Source of the DNA: Flavobacterium seoulense
GTDB lineage: Bacteria > Bacteroidota > Bacteroidia > Flavobacteriales > Flavobacteriaceae
Assembly: GCF_000695795.1 (NCBI RefSeq)
Contig: NZ_JNCA01000017.1
Span: 120,550-184,549, forward strand
Reading direction: 5' to 3'
Length of the DNA stretch: 64,000 bases
In this document: positions 34,864 through 45,416 of the stretch, one piece after another
Numbering within the stretch: the first letter of the stretch is position 1
Layout: each line of letters opens with the position of its first letter
Program-made: the position numbers and the translations under genes
Notes under the pieces: model-generated
Told to the model about the DNA's origin: nothing
Databases searched by the model: none
Seen by the model: the letters and a program-made list of their open reading frames with translations, nothing else

Positions 34864-37800
34864 TGGAATTGGAACAATTAACTGCGGCTTTAAAAGCCCA
34901 CGATTTAGAATTGGTTATCGGACTGGAAACGCACGTTCGGTTAAATACCAAAACCAAGTTGTTTTGTTCTTGTCCAAATCAAGAAATAGAAACACCTAAT
35001 CAAAATATATGTTCGGTTTGTACGGGGCAAATGGGCGTTTTGCCCGCTATCAATAAAGAGGCGATTACTAAAGCAATTTATTTTGGAAAAGCAGTAAACT
35101 CTTCTTTTAGCAACGAAGTGATTTCCTGGGATAGAAAGCATTATGAATATCCGGATAACCCTAAAAATATTCAGATTACACAATTTCATAATCCGGTAAT
35201 TCCTGACGGACAGGTTTCTTGTTACAGGAATGACGGTTCACAATTTACTGTGAATTTAACGCAGGTTCATATTGAGGAAGATGCGGCTAAATTGATGCAC
35301 GAAAAGAAAATTTCCTTAGTCGATTTTAACAAAGCAGGTGTTCCTTTGATCGAAATTGTTACTGAACCTTGTATTCGCAATATCGAAGATGCTTCAACTT
35401 ATGCGCAATATATTCAGCGTATTGTTCAAAATTTAGGAATCTCTGAAGCCAATTTGGAAAAAGGAGAATTCAAATCGGATGTTTCGGTGTCATTACGTAA
35501 AATTAATTCGAATACTTTAAATCCAAGAACGGAGATCAAAAACCTGAACTCGTTTAAGTTTATGATCGAAGCTTTGAAAGAAGAAGTAGAGAAACAATTT
35601 AATTATTACAGCGAGCACAAAGAATTTAGACCTGACCAAACAACCGTGTTATGGGATGCCGATTTAAAGCAAACCAAAACCATGCGTAAAAAGGAATTCG
35701 AAGCGGATTACCGTTTTATTTCGGAGCCGGATTTACCTTTTGTAAACATTAAAGCTGAGATTGAAGCGATTAATGTAGATACGAGTGCATTGCCTTATGC
35801 CGTAGAATCTATCTTGATCAACGGTGGTGTTTTGCCTCAGGATGCTAAATTTTTTACAGCAGATGCTTTGCGCTCGCGCACTTTTGTAACATTAAATAAC
35901 GAAATTAAAGATCCTTCGTTTGTTGCAAAAACCTTATCAAATAATATCAAGGCGGAAGATTATGTTAATATTCATAATATTGAACATTTGATTACCATTT
36001 TTGTATTATTCAAGGCTGAAAAAATCACGGCTGTTTTAGTTCAGAATGCGATTGCGGGTTATTTGAAAGATCAAAATTTTGATTACAATAAATACTTTGA
36101 AGAAAACACCATTTCAGAAGACAGAATTCAGGAAGTAATTACAAAAGTAATTGCCGAAAATGAAGCTGTAGCTGCAGCTATTGCTGCGGGTGACCAAGGA
36201 AAAGCAGGTATTCTTGTTGGTAAAGTTTTAGGTATTATTGGAAAAGGAGCGAATGGAAAAGTAATTCGTCAGATTATTTTAGATCAATTAGGATCTGCTG
36301 CTTCTGTTTCAGAAAAAGCACAATCTATAGAAAAAACTGCTACAGCAACTGTTGCAGAAAATAAAGAAAATCAGGAGGAATCGCTTCCTGAAATTCCACT
36401 TGTTGTAAAAGAAACTTATAGAACACATAAAATTTCACAATTATCAGAAGCCAATATTAGTGAAGAGGTGATGTTGTCAGGTTGGGTAGCGAGTGTTCGT
36501 GACCATGGAGAATTGATGTTTATTGATTTACGTGATTCCAGTTATGAAATTTTCCAGGTTAATATAAGCAGAGAAACTTTTCCTAATATCGATGAGTTAG
36601 TGAAATTAAAACCGGAATCGGTAATTTCAGTAAAAGGTATCGTTGTTGGGCGTAATGAAGATGATTATAATGCAGGATTGCGTACAGGAAAAATAGAATT
36701 AGAAACTTCAGAATTGGAGATTTTAAATTTGTCTAAGACTTTGCCTTTCGAAATTAAAAGAGCAGCCAAAACAAATGAAGCAATCCGTTTTCAATACAAG
36801 TTCTTAGATCATAGAAATGATGAGGTAAGAAGAGCTATTGTAAACCGTCATAAAGTAATTAAGTTAATTCGTGATATTTTAGACGAAGAAGAATTTTTAG
36901 AAATTGAAACCCCTATTTTAAGTGCCGGAACCGATGAAGGAGCACGTGAATTTATTGTTCCTACACGTAAACAGGCAGGTTTGTTTTATACATTACCACA
37001 AGCACCACAACAGTTCAAACAAATGTTGATGGTAAGTGGTTATGAAAAATATTTCCAGGTAGCGCGTTGTTTTAGAGATGAGGATTCCCGTGGAGATCGT
37101 CAGCCGGAATTTACGCAATTAGATATGGAAATGGCGTATGGCAGCATGCAGCAAATTATCGATTTGAATACTAAATTATTCAATGAAGTAGTGAAGAAAG
37201 TATATGGTAACAAATGGATTTTGCGTCCGTTTGAAGTGATTACTTATAAAGATGCGATGGATTTCTACGGCTGTGACCGACCTGATTTGCGTTACGGTTT
37301 AAAAATGCAGGACATTACCGAAATTGTAAAAGATACTACTTTCCAGGTATTCTCTAAACCAATTGAAGAAGGTGGAATTGTAAAATGTATTAAAGTTTCG
37401 GCTCAGGAGCAAGGAAATAAACGTATGTCTAAAGGTCAAATCGAAGCTTTAACGGCTATTGCACAGCAGCACGGTTTGGGCGGATTGGCTTATATTATTG
37501 TAAATGAAGACGAATTACAATCGCCAATTATTAAGTTTTTAGGAGAAGAAATTGCAGCTGGAATTATTAAGGCGACTGATGCGCAGGTTGGAGATATTGT
37601 ATTCTTCTCGGCGGCAGATTATGCTACGGCAAATAAGGCTTTGGATGCGGTTCGTCAGGAAATGGGTCGAATGTTGAATTTGATTAATCCAAAAGAATTA
37701 CGTCCAGCTTGGGTAGTTGATTTTCCAATGTTTGAAAAAACAGATGAAGGAAGATGGACGTTTACACACAACCCGTTCTCTATGCCGGCTGTTTATGATT

Positions 37801-38195
37801 TGGAAAAACACATGAATGGTAAAGAAGAGGAAATCGGAACTATCATTGCGCAACAGTATGATATTATTCTAAACGGTTACGAAATTGGTGGAGGATCAGT
37901 TCGTGCACACAAATCGGAGATTCTGGAAGCAACTTATAGAAATATGGGTTACAATAAAGAAGAAATGATAAAAAGCGTTGGAACGATGTATAAAGCTTTT
38001 CAGTACGGAGCACCGCCGCATGGAGGAATTGCTTGGGGAATTGACCGTTTGATGATGATTTTAGAGAAAAAAGCATCAATTCGTGAAGTTATGGCTTTCC
38101 CTAAAACAGGAACCAGTGAAGATTTACTATTCGGGGCACCATCTGCTTTATCTGATAAAAAAGTAGAGGAGATGAATGTTCGAATTATGAAATAA
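34863..38195 (+). CDS. gatB-aspS: GatB-aspartyl-tRNA synthetase fusion
   Basis: 1110 residues in one uninterrupted frame. Residues 1-477 are a complete GatB: cradle domain (LVIGLETHVRLNT, GVPLIEIVTEP, WDADLKQTKTMR) and helical/YqeY-like tail (GILVGKVLGIIGKGANGKVI). Residues ~478-516 form an Ala/Thr/Glu-rich linker. Residues ~517-1110 are a full bacterial-type AspRS: anticodon-binding OB fold (SGWVASVRDHGELMFIDLRD), class II motif 2 (FRDEDSRGDRQPEFTQLD), the GAD insertion and motif 3 (GIAWGIDRL). His548 in RDHG occupies the position linked to non-discriminating AspRS in Pseudomonas. The fusion would channel Asp-tRNA(Asn) from synthesis to amidation. Confidence 0.95.
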   Translation: MELEQLTAALKAHDLELVIGLETHVRLNTKTKLFCSCPNQEIETPNQNICSVCTGQMGVLPAINKEAITKAIYFGKAVNSSFSNEVISWDRKHYEYPDNPKNIQITQFHNPVIPDGQVSCYRNDGSQFTVNLTQVHIEEDAAKLMHEKKISLVDFNKAGVPLIEIVTEPCIRNIEDASTYAQYIQRIVQNLGISEANLEKGEFKSDVSVSLRKINSNTLNPRTEIKNLNSFKFMIEALKEEVEKQFNYYSEHKEFRPDQTTVLWDADLKQTKTMRKKEFEADYRFISEPDLPFVNIKAEIEAINVDTSALPYAVESILINGGVLPQDAKFFTADALRSRTFVTLNNEIKDPSFVAKTLSNNIKAEDYVNIHNIEHLITIFVLFKAEKITAVLVQNAIAGYLKDQNFDYNKYFEENTISEDRIQEVITKVIAENEAVAAAIAAGDQGKAGILVGKVLGIIGKGANGKVIRQIILDQLGSAASVSEKAQSIEKTATATVAENKENQEESLPEIPLVVKETYRTHKISQLSEANISEEVMLSGWVASVRDHGELMFIDLRDSSYEIFQVNISRETFPNIDELVKLKPESVISVKGIVVGRNEDDYNAGLRTGKIELETSELEILNLSKTLPFEIKRAAKTNEAIRFQYKFLDHRNDEVRRAIVNRHKVIKLIRDILDEEEFLEIETPILSAGTDEGAREFIVPTRKQAGLFYTLPQAPQQFKQMLMVSGYEKYFQVARCFRDEDSRGDRQPEFTQLDMEMAYGSMQQIIDLNTKLFNEVVKKVYGNKWILRPFEVITYKDAMDFYGCDRPDLRYGLKMQDITEIVKDTTFQVFSKPIEEGGIVKCIKVSAQEQGNKRMSKGQIEALTAIAQQHGLGGLAYIIVNEDELQSPIIKFLGEEIAAGIIKATDAQVGDIVFFSAADYATANKALDAVRQEMGRMLNLINPKELRPAWVVDFPMFEKTDEGRWTFTHNPFSMPAVYDLEKHMNGKEEEIGTIIAQQYDIILNGYEIGGGSVRAHKSEILEATYRNMGYNKEEMIKSVGTMYKAFQYGAPPHGGIAWGIDRLMMILEKKASIREVMAFPKTGTSEDLLFGAPSALSDKKVEEMNVRIMK

Positions 38196-38199
38196 AACA

Positions 38200-38355
38200 A
38201 TTTCAATCTCAAAAATCAATTTCAATGGCAATGATTAATTGAGCTGATTGAAATGATTCAATTATCAAATTTCCAAAACAGCATTTTTGATGTTTGTTTT
38301 GGAAATTTGTTTTTTAGGGATTTTTAATTGCTATTGATTTTTGAAATAGGCATTG
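38200..38355. repeat. Left copy of a direct repeat flanking the TrmH gene
   Basis: Segments at 38200-38221 and 38290-38302 recur on the same strand at 38850-38871 (21 of 22 identical) and 38897-38909. A GATTTTTGAAAT-like word follows in both copies. The two copies bracket one small gene. The left copy is about 40 bases longer between the shared blocks. Confidence 0.6.
38267..38308 (+). terminator. Terminator after gatB-aspS
   Basis: 14-bp perfect arms (AAATTTCCAAAACA at 38267-38280 with its complement at 38295-38308), a 14-base loop, and a T run (38310-38315) after the stem. Part of it belongs to the repeat copied on the other side of the TrmH gene. Confidence 0.7.
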
Positions 38356-38363
38356 CAATTGAA

Positions 38364-38822
38364 TCAGGATCTTGGTTTATTAAGTCCTCTGTCGTACATA
38401 ACAATACTTCCGGCTACTGATACATTTAAACTTTTTTCAGATTTGAATTTAATTAAATGATGGCATTTTGCAATTGCTTTTTTAGATAAGCCATTGTCTT
38501 CGGCGCCTAATAAATAAACGCATCTTCTAGGATGTTCAAAAGTCTCTAAATCGGCAGCTCTATCGTCTAATTCAACGCCAACTAAACGTGCGCCTTTAGG
38601 TAGATTTTGGTAGAAATCTTCAAAGGTTTCATAGTGAAAATAAGGCATTGATTTCACGGCATTTTCTGTGTCGCAAGCCTGTTTTGCATATCGATTTCCT
38701 ATTGTAAAAATATAACTTGCTCCTAAGTTTTGAGCGGTTCTCCATAAAACACCTAAGTTTTCAGGGGTTTTACCATTTTGTATTCCTATTCCGAAAAATT
38801 CGGTTATAAAATTGTCGTTCAT
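38364..38822 (-). CDS. SPOUT RNA methyltransferase (TrmH family, short)
   Basis: 152 residues from the ATG at 38822; an upstream TTG lies inside the promoter. It is a minimal SPOUT domain with knot motifs QNGKTPENLGVLWRTAQNLGA, VYLLGAEDNGL and SLNVSVAGSIVMYDRG. Short members such as TrmL methylate tRNA wobble riboses, but this one could have another RNA target. It is convergent with the gatB-aspS operon and flanked on both sides by copies of the same repeat. The predicted mRNA is leaderless. Confidence 0.87.
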   Translation of the reverse strand: MNDNFITEFFGIGIQNGKTPENLGVLWRTAQNLGASYIFTIGNRYAKQACDTENAVKSMPYFHYETFEDFYQNLPKGARLVGVELDDRAADLETFEHPRRCVYLLGAEDNGLSKKAIAKCHHLIKFKSEKSLNVSVAGSIVMYDRGLNKPRS

Positions 38823-38826
38823 TGGG

Positions 38827-38856
38827 CAAAAATACAAAAGGCAATGGTAATTTCAA
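38827..38856 (-). promoter_or_regulatory. TrmH-gene promoter TTG-N19-TATTTTTG, four bases before ATG
   Basis: On the reverse strand TTG (38856-38854) and TATTTTTG (38834-38827) are 19 bases apart. The ATG begins four bases after the -7 box. This is the strongest leaderless candidate of the window. The -33 element lies inside the right copy of the flanking repeat. Confidence 0.65.
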
Positions 38857-38970
38857 TTTCAAAAATCAATTGCAAATTTCTATAGTAGTATTTTAAATGT
38901 TTGTTTTGGTATTTTTTGTTTCTAGATCTTTTTTTGAAATTGATTTTTGTTGTCGAAATTGACACTTTTT
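38849..38970. repeat. Right copy of the direct repeat flanking the TrmH gene
   Basis: Same orientation as the copy at 38200-38355. Shared blocks are 38850-38871 and 38897-38909, followed by a degenerate GAAATTGATTTTTG word. It lies between the TrmH promoter and gyrB. Confidence 0.6.
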
Positions 38971-38983
38971 GTTGATAACTTAA

Positions 38984-41017
<2,034 letters not shown>

Positions 41018-41107
41018 AAAGTAGCTCGTTTGGTGGTTATTTTGGTTAATAAATTGTAGATTAGCATTAATCAATCAATTTTTACTTAACCGAATAAACA
41101 TTAAAAT

Positions 41108-42043
41108 ATGAAAGTTACTATTGTAGGAGCAGGAAACGTAGGAGCAACCTGTGCAGATGTTATTTCTTATAGAGGAATTGCCAGTGAAGTAGTTTTGTTA
41201 GATATCAAGCAAGGTTTTGCCGAAGGAAAAGCTTTAGATATTATGCAATGTGCTACAGATACTGGATTTAATACCCGAGTAGTGGGAGTTACCAATGATT
41301 ATTCTAAAACCGCTAATAGTGATGTAGTGGTGGTGACTTCAGGGATTCCCAGAAAACCGGGGATGACTCGTGAGGAACTGATAGGAATTAATGCGGGAAT
41401 AGTAAAATCGGTAGTTGAAAATATTTTAGAGTATTCGCCGGAGACTATCATTATTGTGGTTTCGAATCCAATGGATACAATGACTTATTTGACATTGAAA
41501 TCGACTGGTTTGCCAAAAAACAGAATTATTGGCATGGGTGGGATTCTGGATAGTTCTCGTTTTAGAACCTATTTGTCTTTGGCTCTAGATAAACCCGCAA
41601 ATGATGTGTCGGGAATGGTTATAGGAGGTCACGGTGATACGACTATGATTCCGTTAACGCGTTTGGCTTCTTACAATGGAATTCCGGTTTCTCAATTTCT
41701 GTCTGAAGAAACTTTGCAAAAAGTTGCCGCAGATACAATGGTAGGAGGAGCTACATTGACGGGTCTTTTAGGAACATCGGCATGGTATGCACCGGGAGCG
41801 TCAGTAGCTTTTTTGGTTGACAGTATTTTAAATGATCAAAAAAGAATGATTGCCTGTTCAGTATATGTTGAGGGCGAGTACGGTCAAAACGATATTTGTA
41901 TAGGAGTGCCTTGTATTATTGGAAAAAACGGAGTCGAGGAGATTTTAGATATTCAATTGAACGATAAGGAAAAAGCATTGTTTGCTAAGAGTGCTGATGC
42001 AGTTAGAGCAATGAATGATGCGCTGAAAACGATTTTAGCGTAA
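41108..42043 (+). CDS. mdh: Malate dehydrogenase (LDH-like type)
   Basis: 311 residues. It has the NAD-binding GAGNVGAT, GIPRKPGMTREEL with substrate-binding Arg, VSNPMD, and the catalytic His in IGGHGDTTMIPL. The LDH-like MDH family interconverts malate and oxaloacetate in the TCA cycle. The Arg in the GMTR loop supports malate rather than lactate. It follows gyrB by 90 bases and ends at a clear terminator. Confidence 0.95.
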   Translation: MKVTIVGAGNVGATCADVISYRGIASEVVLLDIKQGFAEGKALDIMQCATDTGFNTRVVGVTNDYSKTANSDVVVVTSGIPRKPGMTREELIGINAGIVKSVVENILEYSPETIIIVVSNPMDTMTYLTLKSTGLPKNRIIGMGGILDSSRFRTYLSLALDKPANDVSGMVIGGHGDTTMIPLTRLASYNGIPVSQFLSEETLQKVAADTMVGGATLTGLLGTSAWYAPGASVAFLVDSILNDQKRMIACSVYVEGEYGQNDICIGVPCIIGKNGVEEILDIQLNDKEKALFAKSADAVRAMNDALKTILA

Positions 42044-42065
42044 CTTTTTTTACATATTAAATTGG

Positions 42066-42093
42066 AGACTGCAATTTTTGCAGTCTTTTTTTT
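42066..42093 (+). terminator. Rho-independent terminator of mdh
   Basis: Stem AGACTGCAA (42066-42074) with TTGCAGTCT (42078-42086), a 3-base loop and a run of eight T. Confidence 0.88.
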
Positions 42094-42113
42094 GAGATTA
42101 ATTAATAAATAAA

Positions 42114-42144
42114 TTGGTTAATCTTAACCAGAATTATATATTTG
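42114..42144 (+). promoter_or_regulatory. secDF promoter TTG-N20-TATATTTG with internal palindrome
   Basis: TTG at 42114-42116 and TATATTTG at 42137-42144 are 20 bases apart. A near-perfect palindrome TGGTTAATCTTAACCA occupies 42115-42130, overlapping the -33 element, so a dimeric regulator there would block the polymerase. The remaining leader to the ATG at 42268 is about 115 AT-rich bases without a stable structure I can support. Confidence 0.6.
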
Positions 42145-42267
42145 CTCGGTTTAAAAAATATTTGGCTTTATTTGTTTTTTCTTTTTTTAGATTAAAAATG
42201 GCTAAAACATTGTTTATAAGTAACTAACATAAAATAATAAATTTAAAATAATTAATTTTTAGTAATA

Positions 42268-45234
42268 ATGCAGAATAAAGGACTTATTAAATTTTTTGCA
42301 ATTCTATTTGCATTGGTAAGTATTTACCAACTTTCGTTCACTTTTGTGGCAAATAATGTCAAGGAAGAGGCTAAAGCTTTTGCAGGAGATAATCCTGATA
42401 AAGAGTTAAAATATTTAGACTCTATTGGTAAAGAAAAAGTGTTTCTTGACTTTTTTACTTATGATGAAGTAAAAAACAAACAAATTAATAAAGGTCTTGA
42501 CTTAGAAGGAGGAATCAACGTAATTCTTCAAATTTCTATTAAAGACGTTTTGAAAGGTTTAGCAAATAACTCTAAAAACCCTGTTTTTAATAAGTCATTA
42601 GCAGATGCAAGTGCTAATTTAGAAGGAAACAAAACCTATTTAAATAAGTTTTTTGAAGCTTTTGACGCTAATTCAAAAGGATCAGTAAAACTAGCTTCGC
42701 CAGATATTTTTGCAAACAGATCATTGCAAGGTGAAGGTGGTGTTGATTATCAAATGTCAGATGCTCAGGTTCAGAAAGTTATCAAAAGAAAAGTTGATGA
42801 ATCTATCGAAAGTGCTTACAAAGTATTAAGAGAGCGTATTGATAAATTTGGTGTAACTCAGCCTAATATTCAAAAATTAGGAGAAACGGGAAGAATTCTT
42901 GTAGAACTTCCGGGAGCTAAAGATGTAGATAGAATTAAGAAATTATTAGGAGGTAAAGCACAACTTGAATTTTGGGAAACTTACAAAATTGATGAAGTTG
43001 GAAACTTTTTAATGGCTGCTAACGAGGCATTAAAGAAAACTGAAGTTGCTAAAACTGAGACTAAAGCTGTTGTTAAGGATTCATTGAGCGCTTTATTAAC
43101 AGATACTAAAGATTCTGCTGCTACTAAAAAAGGAAATAACCCATTACTTGACAAAATGGTTGGTCAGGGTGGAGGACCTGTTTTAGGTCTTTTCTCTCCA
43201 AAAGATACCGCTACAATCAATGGATATTTTAAAAGACAAGACATCAAAATTTTGTTACCAGCCGAATTGCGTTATGCGAAATTTGTTTGGGGTAAAGCAA
43301 CAAAAATAAAAGATGCTAAAGAAAAAGAGGTTGAAGTAGTTGAATTATATGCTTTAAGAGGAAACAGAGATAATACTCCTGCTATGTTAGGAAGTGTTGT
43401 TACTGATGCTAAAGATACTTTTGATCAAATGGGGAAACCATCTGTTTCAATGCAAATGAACGGACATGGAGCGAAGGTATGGGAAGAATTAACAGGAAGA
43501 GCTTATACTCAAAAAAGTAATATTGCTATTGTTTTAGATAATGTAGTATATTCTGCGCCAGGTGTATCTAGCGGACCTATTGCCGGAGGAAGATCAGAAA
43601 TTTCAGGATCATTTGATATTACTGAAACTAAAGATTTAGCAAACGTATTAAATGCAGGTAAATTACCGGCTTCTGCTGATATTGTTCAATCAACGGTTGT
43701 AGGACCATCTTTAGGTCAGGCTTCAATTGATGCTGGTATGAACTCTTCAATCGTAGGATTGTTTTTAGTATGTTTATGGATGGTATTCTATTACGGTAAA
43801 GCGGGTTGGTATGCTAACTTGGCATTATTATTAAACTTACTTTTCTTATTCGGAATTATGGCAAGTTTTGGTTTTGTGCTTACATTACCGGGTATTGCAG
43901 GTATCGTATTAACATTAGGTACTGCAGTGGATGCTAACATTATTATTTACGAAAGAGCAAAAGAAGAATTACGTGAAGGAAAATCACTTTCTGAAGCAGT
44001 TACTGCATCTTACGGATGGCACGGAGCAATGCGTTCTATTATTGATGCTAACGTAACTCACGTTTTAACTGGAGCTATCTTATTTATCTTTGGAACAGGA
44101 CCAATTAAAGGTTTTGCTTTAACATTACTTATTGGTATTGCAACTTCATTGTTTACGTCAATTTTTATTGCCAGAATTTTTATTGATAAAAATATTCTTG
44201 GAAAAGCTGATTTGACTTTCTCTACAAACATCACTAAAAATTGGTTTACTAATTTCCATTATGACTTTATCAAGGTGAAGAAATTTACGTATGTTTTCTC
44301 TTCATTAGTAGTTATTGTAAGTTTTACGTCAATCTTCTTCGTTAACGGATTAGATGAAGGTGTAGATTTTGTTGGAGGAAGAACATTCCAGGTGAAATTT
44401 GAGAAACCAGTTGATGCGACTGTGGTTTCAGATGAATTATCAGCTGCTTTTGGAACTCCGGTTGAAGCTAAAATTTTAGGTGATGACGATCAGTTGAAAA
44501 TCACAACTAAATATAAAATTAAAGAAGACGGTATTGCTGTTGATAAAGAAGTAAACGAGAAATTATACAAAGCTTTATCTAAATATTACCCAAATACATC
44601 TTATGATAAATTCATCAATACTTTTGATGGTAAAAAAGTAGGTGTATTACAATCTTCTAAAGTTGGTGCTTCTATTTCTGAAGATATTAAAACAAACTCA
44701 TACTGGGCAGTTCTTGGAGCAATGTCAGCTATTTTCTTATACTTAATTGTTTCTTTCCGTAAATGGCAATATTCATTAGGTGCGATTGCAGCTGTGGCGC
44801 ATGACGTAATCTTTGTATTAGGAATTTACTCTTTATGTTATAAATTCATGCCTTTCCACATGGAAATGGACCAACACTTTATCGCTGCGATTCTTACCGT
44901 TATTGGTTATTCTATGAATGATACCGTAATTGTATATGACAGGGTGAGAGAGTTTATTTTAGGGAAACGTAAAGGAACTTTCGAAAGTATTGTAAATGCT
45001 TCTGTAAATACTACTTTATCAAGAACATTAAATACTTCATTAATGATGATTATCGTTTTATTGACAATGTTCCTTTTTGGAGGAGAATCAATCAGAGGAT
45101 TTATCTTTGCAATGTTAGTAGGTATTATTGTTGGAACTTATTCTTCATTATTTATTGCGACACCAGTATTGGTTGATACAATTTCTAAAGAAGAGAAAGA
45201 AGCTGTTGAAAAACAGCACGAAGCTGCAGCATAA
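42268..45234 (+). CDS. secDF: Protein translocase SecDF fusion
   Basis: 988 residues combining SecD and SecF in one chain. The SecD part starts with a membrane helix (10-28), has the GLDLEGGINV motif, a long periplasmic P1 region and then helices with GTAVDANIIIYER. The SecF part begins around residue 670 (FVNGLDEGVDFVGGRTF) and ends with GYSMNDTVIVYDRVRE and further helices. SecDF uses the proton gradient to pull exported proteins across the inner membrane. The periplasmic region is enlarged by a Lys/Thr-rich insert around residues 250-300. A terminator follows. Confidence 0.96.
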   Translation: MQNKGLIKFFAILFALVSIYQLSFTFVANNVKEEAKAFAGDNPDKELKYLDSIGKEKVFLDFFTYDEVKNKQINKGLDLEGGINVILQISIKDVLKGLANNSKNPVFNKSLADASANLEGNKTYLNKFFEAFDANSKGSVKLASPDIFANRSLQGEGGVDYQMSDAQVQKVIKRKVDESIESAYKVLRERIDKFGVTQPNIQKLGETGRILVELPGAKDVDRIKKLLGGKAQLEFWETYKIDEVGNFLMAANEALKKTEVAKTETKAVVKDSLSALLTDTKDSAATKKGNNPLLDKMVGQGGGPVLGLFSPKDTATINGYFKRQDIKILLPAELRYAKFVWGKATKIKDAKEKEVEVVELYALRGNRDNTPAMLGSVVTDAKDTFDQMGKPSVSMQMNGHGAKVWEELTGRAYTQKSNIAIVLDNVVYSAPGVSSGPIAGGRSEISGSFDITETKDLANVLNAGKLPASADIVQSTVVGPSLGQASIDAGMNSSIVGLFLVCLWMVFYYGKAGWYANLALLLNLLFLFGIMASFGFVLTLPGIAGIVLTLGTAVDANIIIYERAKEELREGKSLSEAVTASYGWHGAMRSIIDANVTHVLTGAILFIFGTGPIKGFALTLLIGIATSLFTSIFIARIFIDKNILGKADLTFSTNITKNWFTNFHYDFIKVKKFTYVFSSLVVIVSFTSIFFVNGLDEGVDFVGGRTFQVKFEKPVDATVVSDELSAAFGTPVEAKILGDDDQLKITTKYKIKEDGIAVDKEVNEKLYKALSKYYPNTSYDKFINTFDGKKVGVLQSSKVGASISEDIKTNSYWAVLGAMSAIFLYLIVSFRKWQYSLGAIAAVAHDVIFVLGIYSLCYKFMPFHMEMDQHFIAAILTVIGYSMNDTVIVYDRVREFILGKRKGTFESIVNASVNTTLSRTLNTSLMMIIVLLTMFLFGGESIRGFIFAMLVGIIVGTYSSLFIATPVLVDTISKEEKEAVEKQHEAAA

Positions 45235-45256
45235 TTTATCTTTTTATTATATAATT

Positions 45257-45287
45257 AAGACCCAACATAAGTTGGGTCTTTTTTTTG
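45257..45287 (+). terminator. Rho-independent terminator of secDF
   Basis: Stem AAGACCCAAC (45257-45266) with GTTGGGTCTT (45271-45280), a 4-base loop ATAA and a T run. Confidence 0.9.
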
Positions 45288-45381
45288 GGATTAATTCGCT
45301 GATTTTTTTAAAACGGTTTATATTTCGCAATATATTTTATCAAAAGCTACTTTTTTTAATATATTTACTCTATAATAGTAT

Positions 45382-45392
45382 TACCCCCGAAT
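45382..45392 (+). promoter_or_regulatory. TACCCCCGAAT motif upstream of the T9SS gene
   Basis: This GC-rich 11-mer lies 24 bases before the ATG at 45417 and recurs exactly, upstream of and oriented toward the hybrid-kinase gene, at 53506-53516. Both copies are followed by an AT-rich stretch containing ATTTAAA or TTTTAAAT. Neither promoter has a good TAnnTTTG box. A shared activator or sigma-factor site is a possibility. Confidence 0.5.
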
Positions 45393-45416
45393 CTTAGTCT
45401 ATTTAAAATTTAAACA

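Noticed and set aside
42145..42267. Long secDF leader as a riboswitch or sRNA
   Set aside because: It is AT-rich with no stable stem or conserved riboswitch core that I can recognise.
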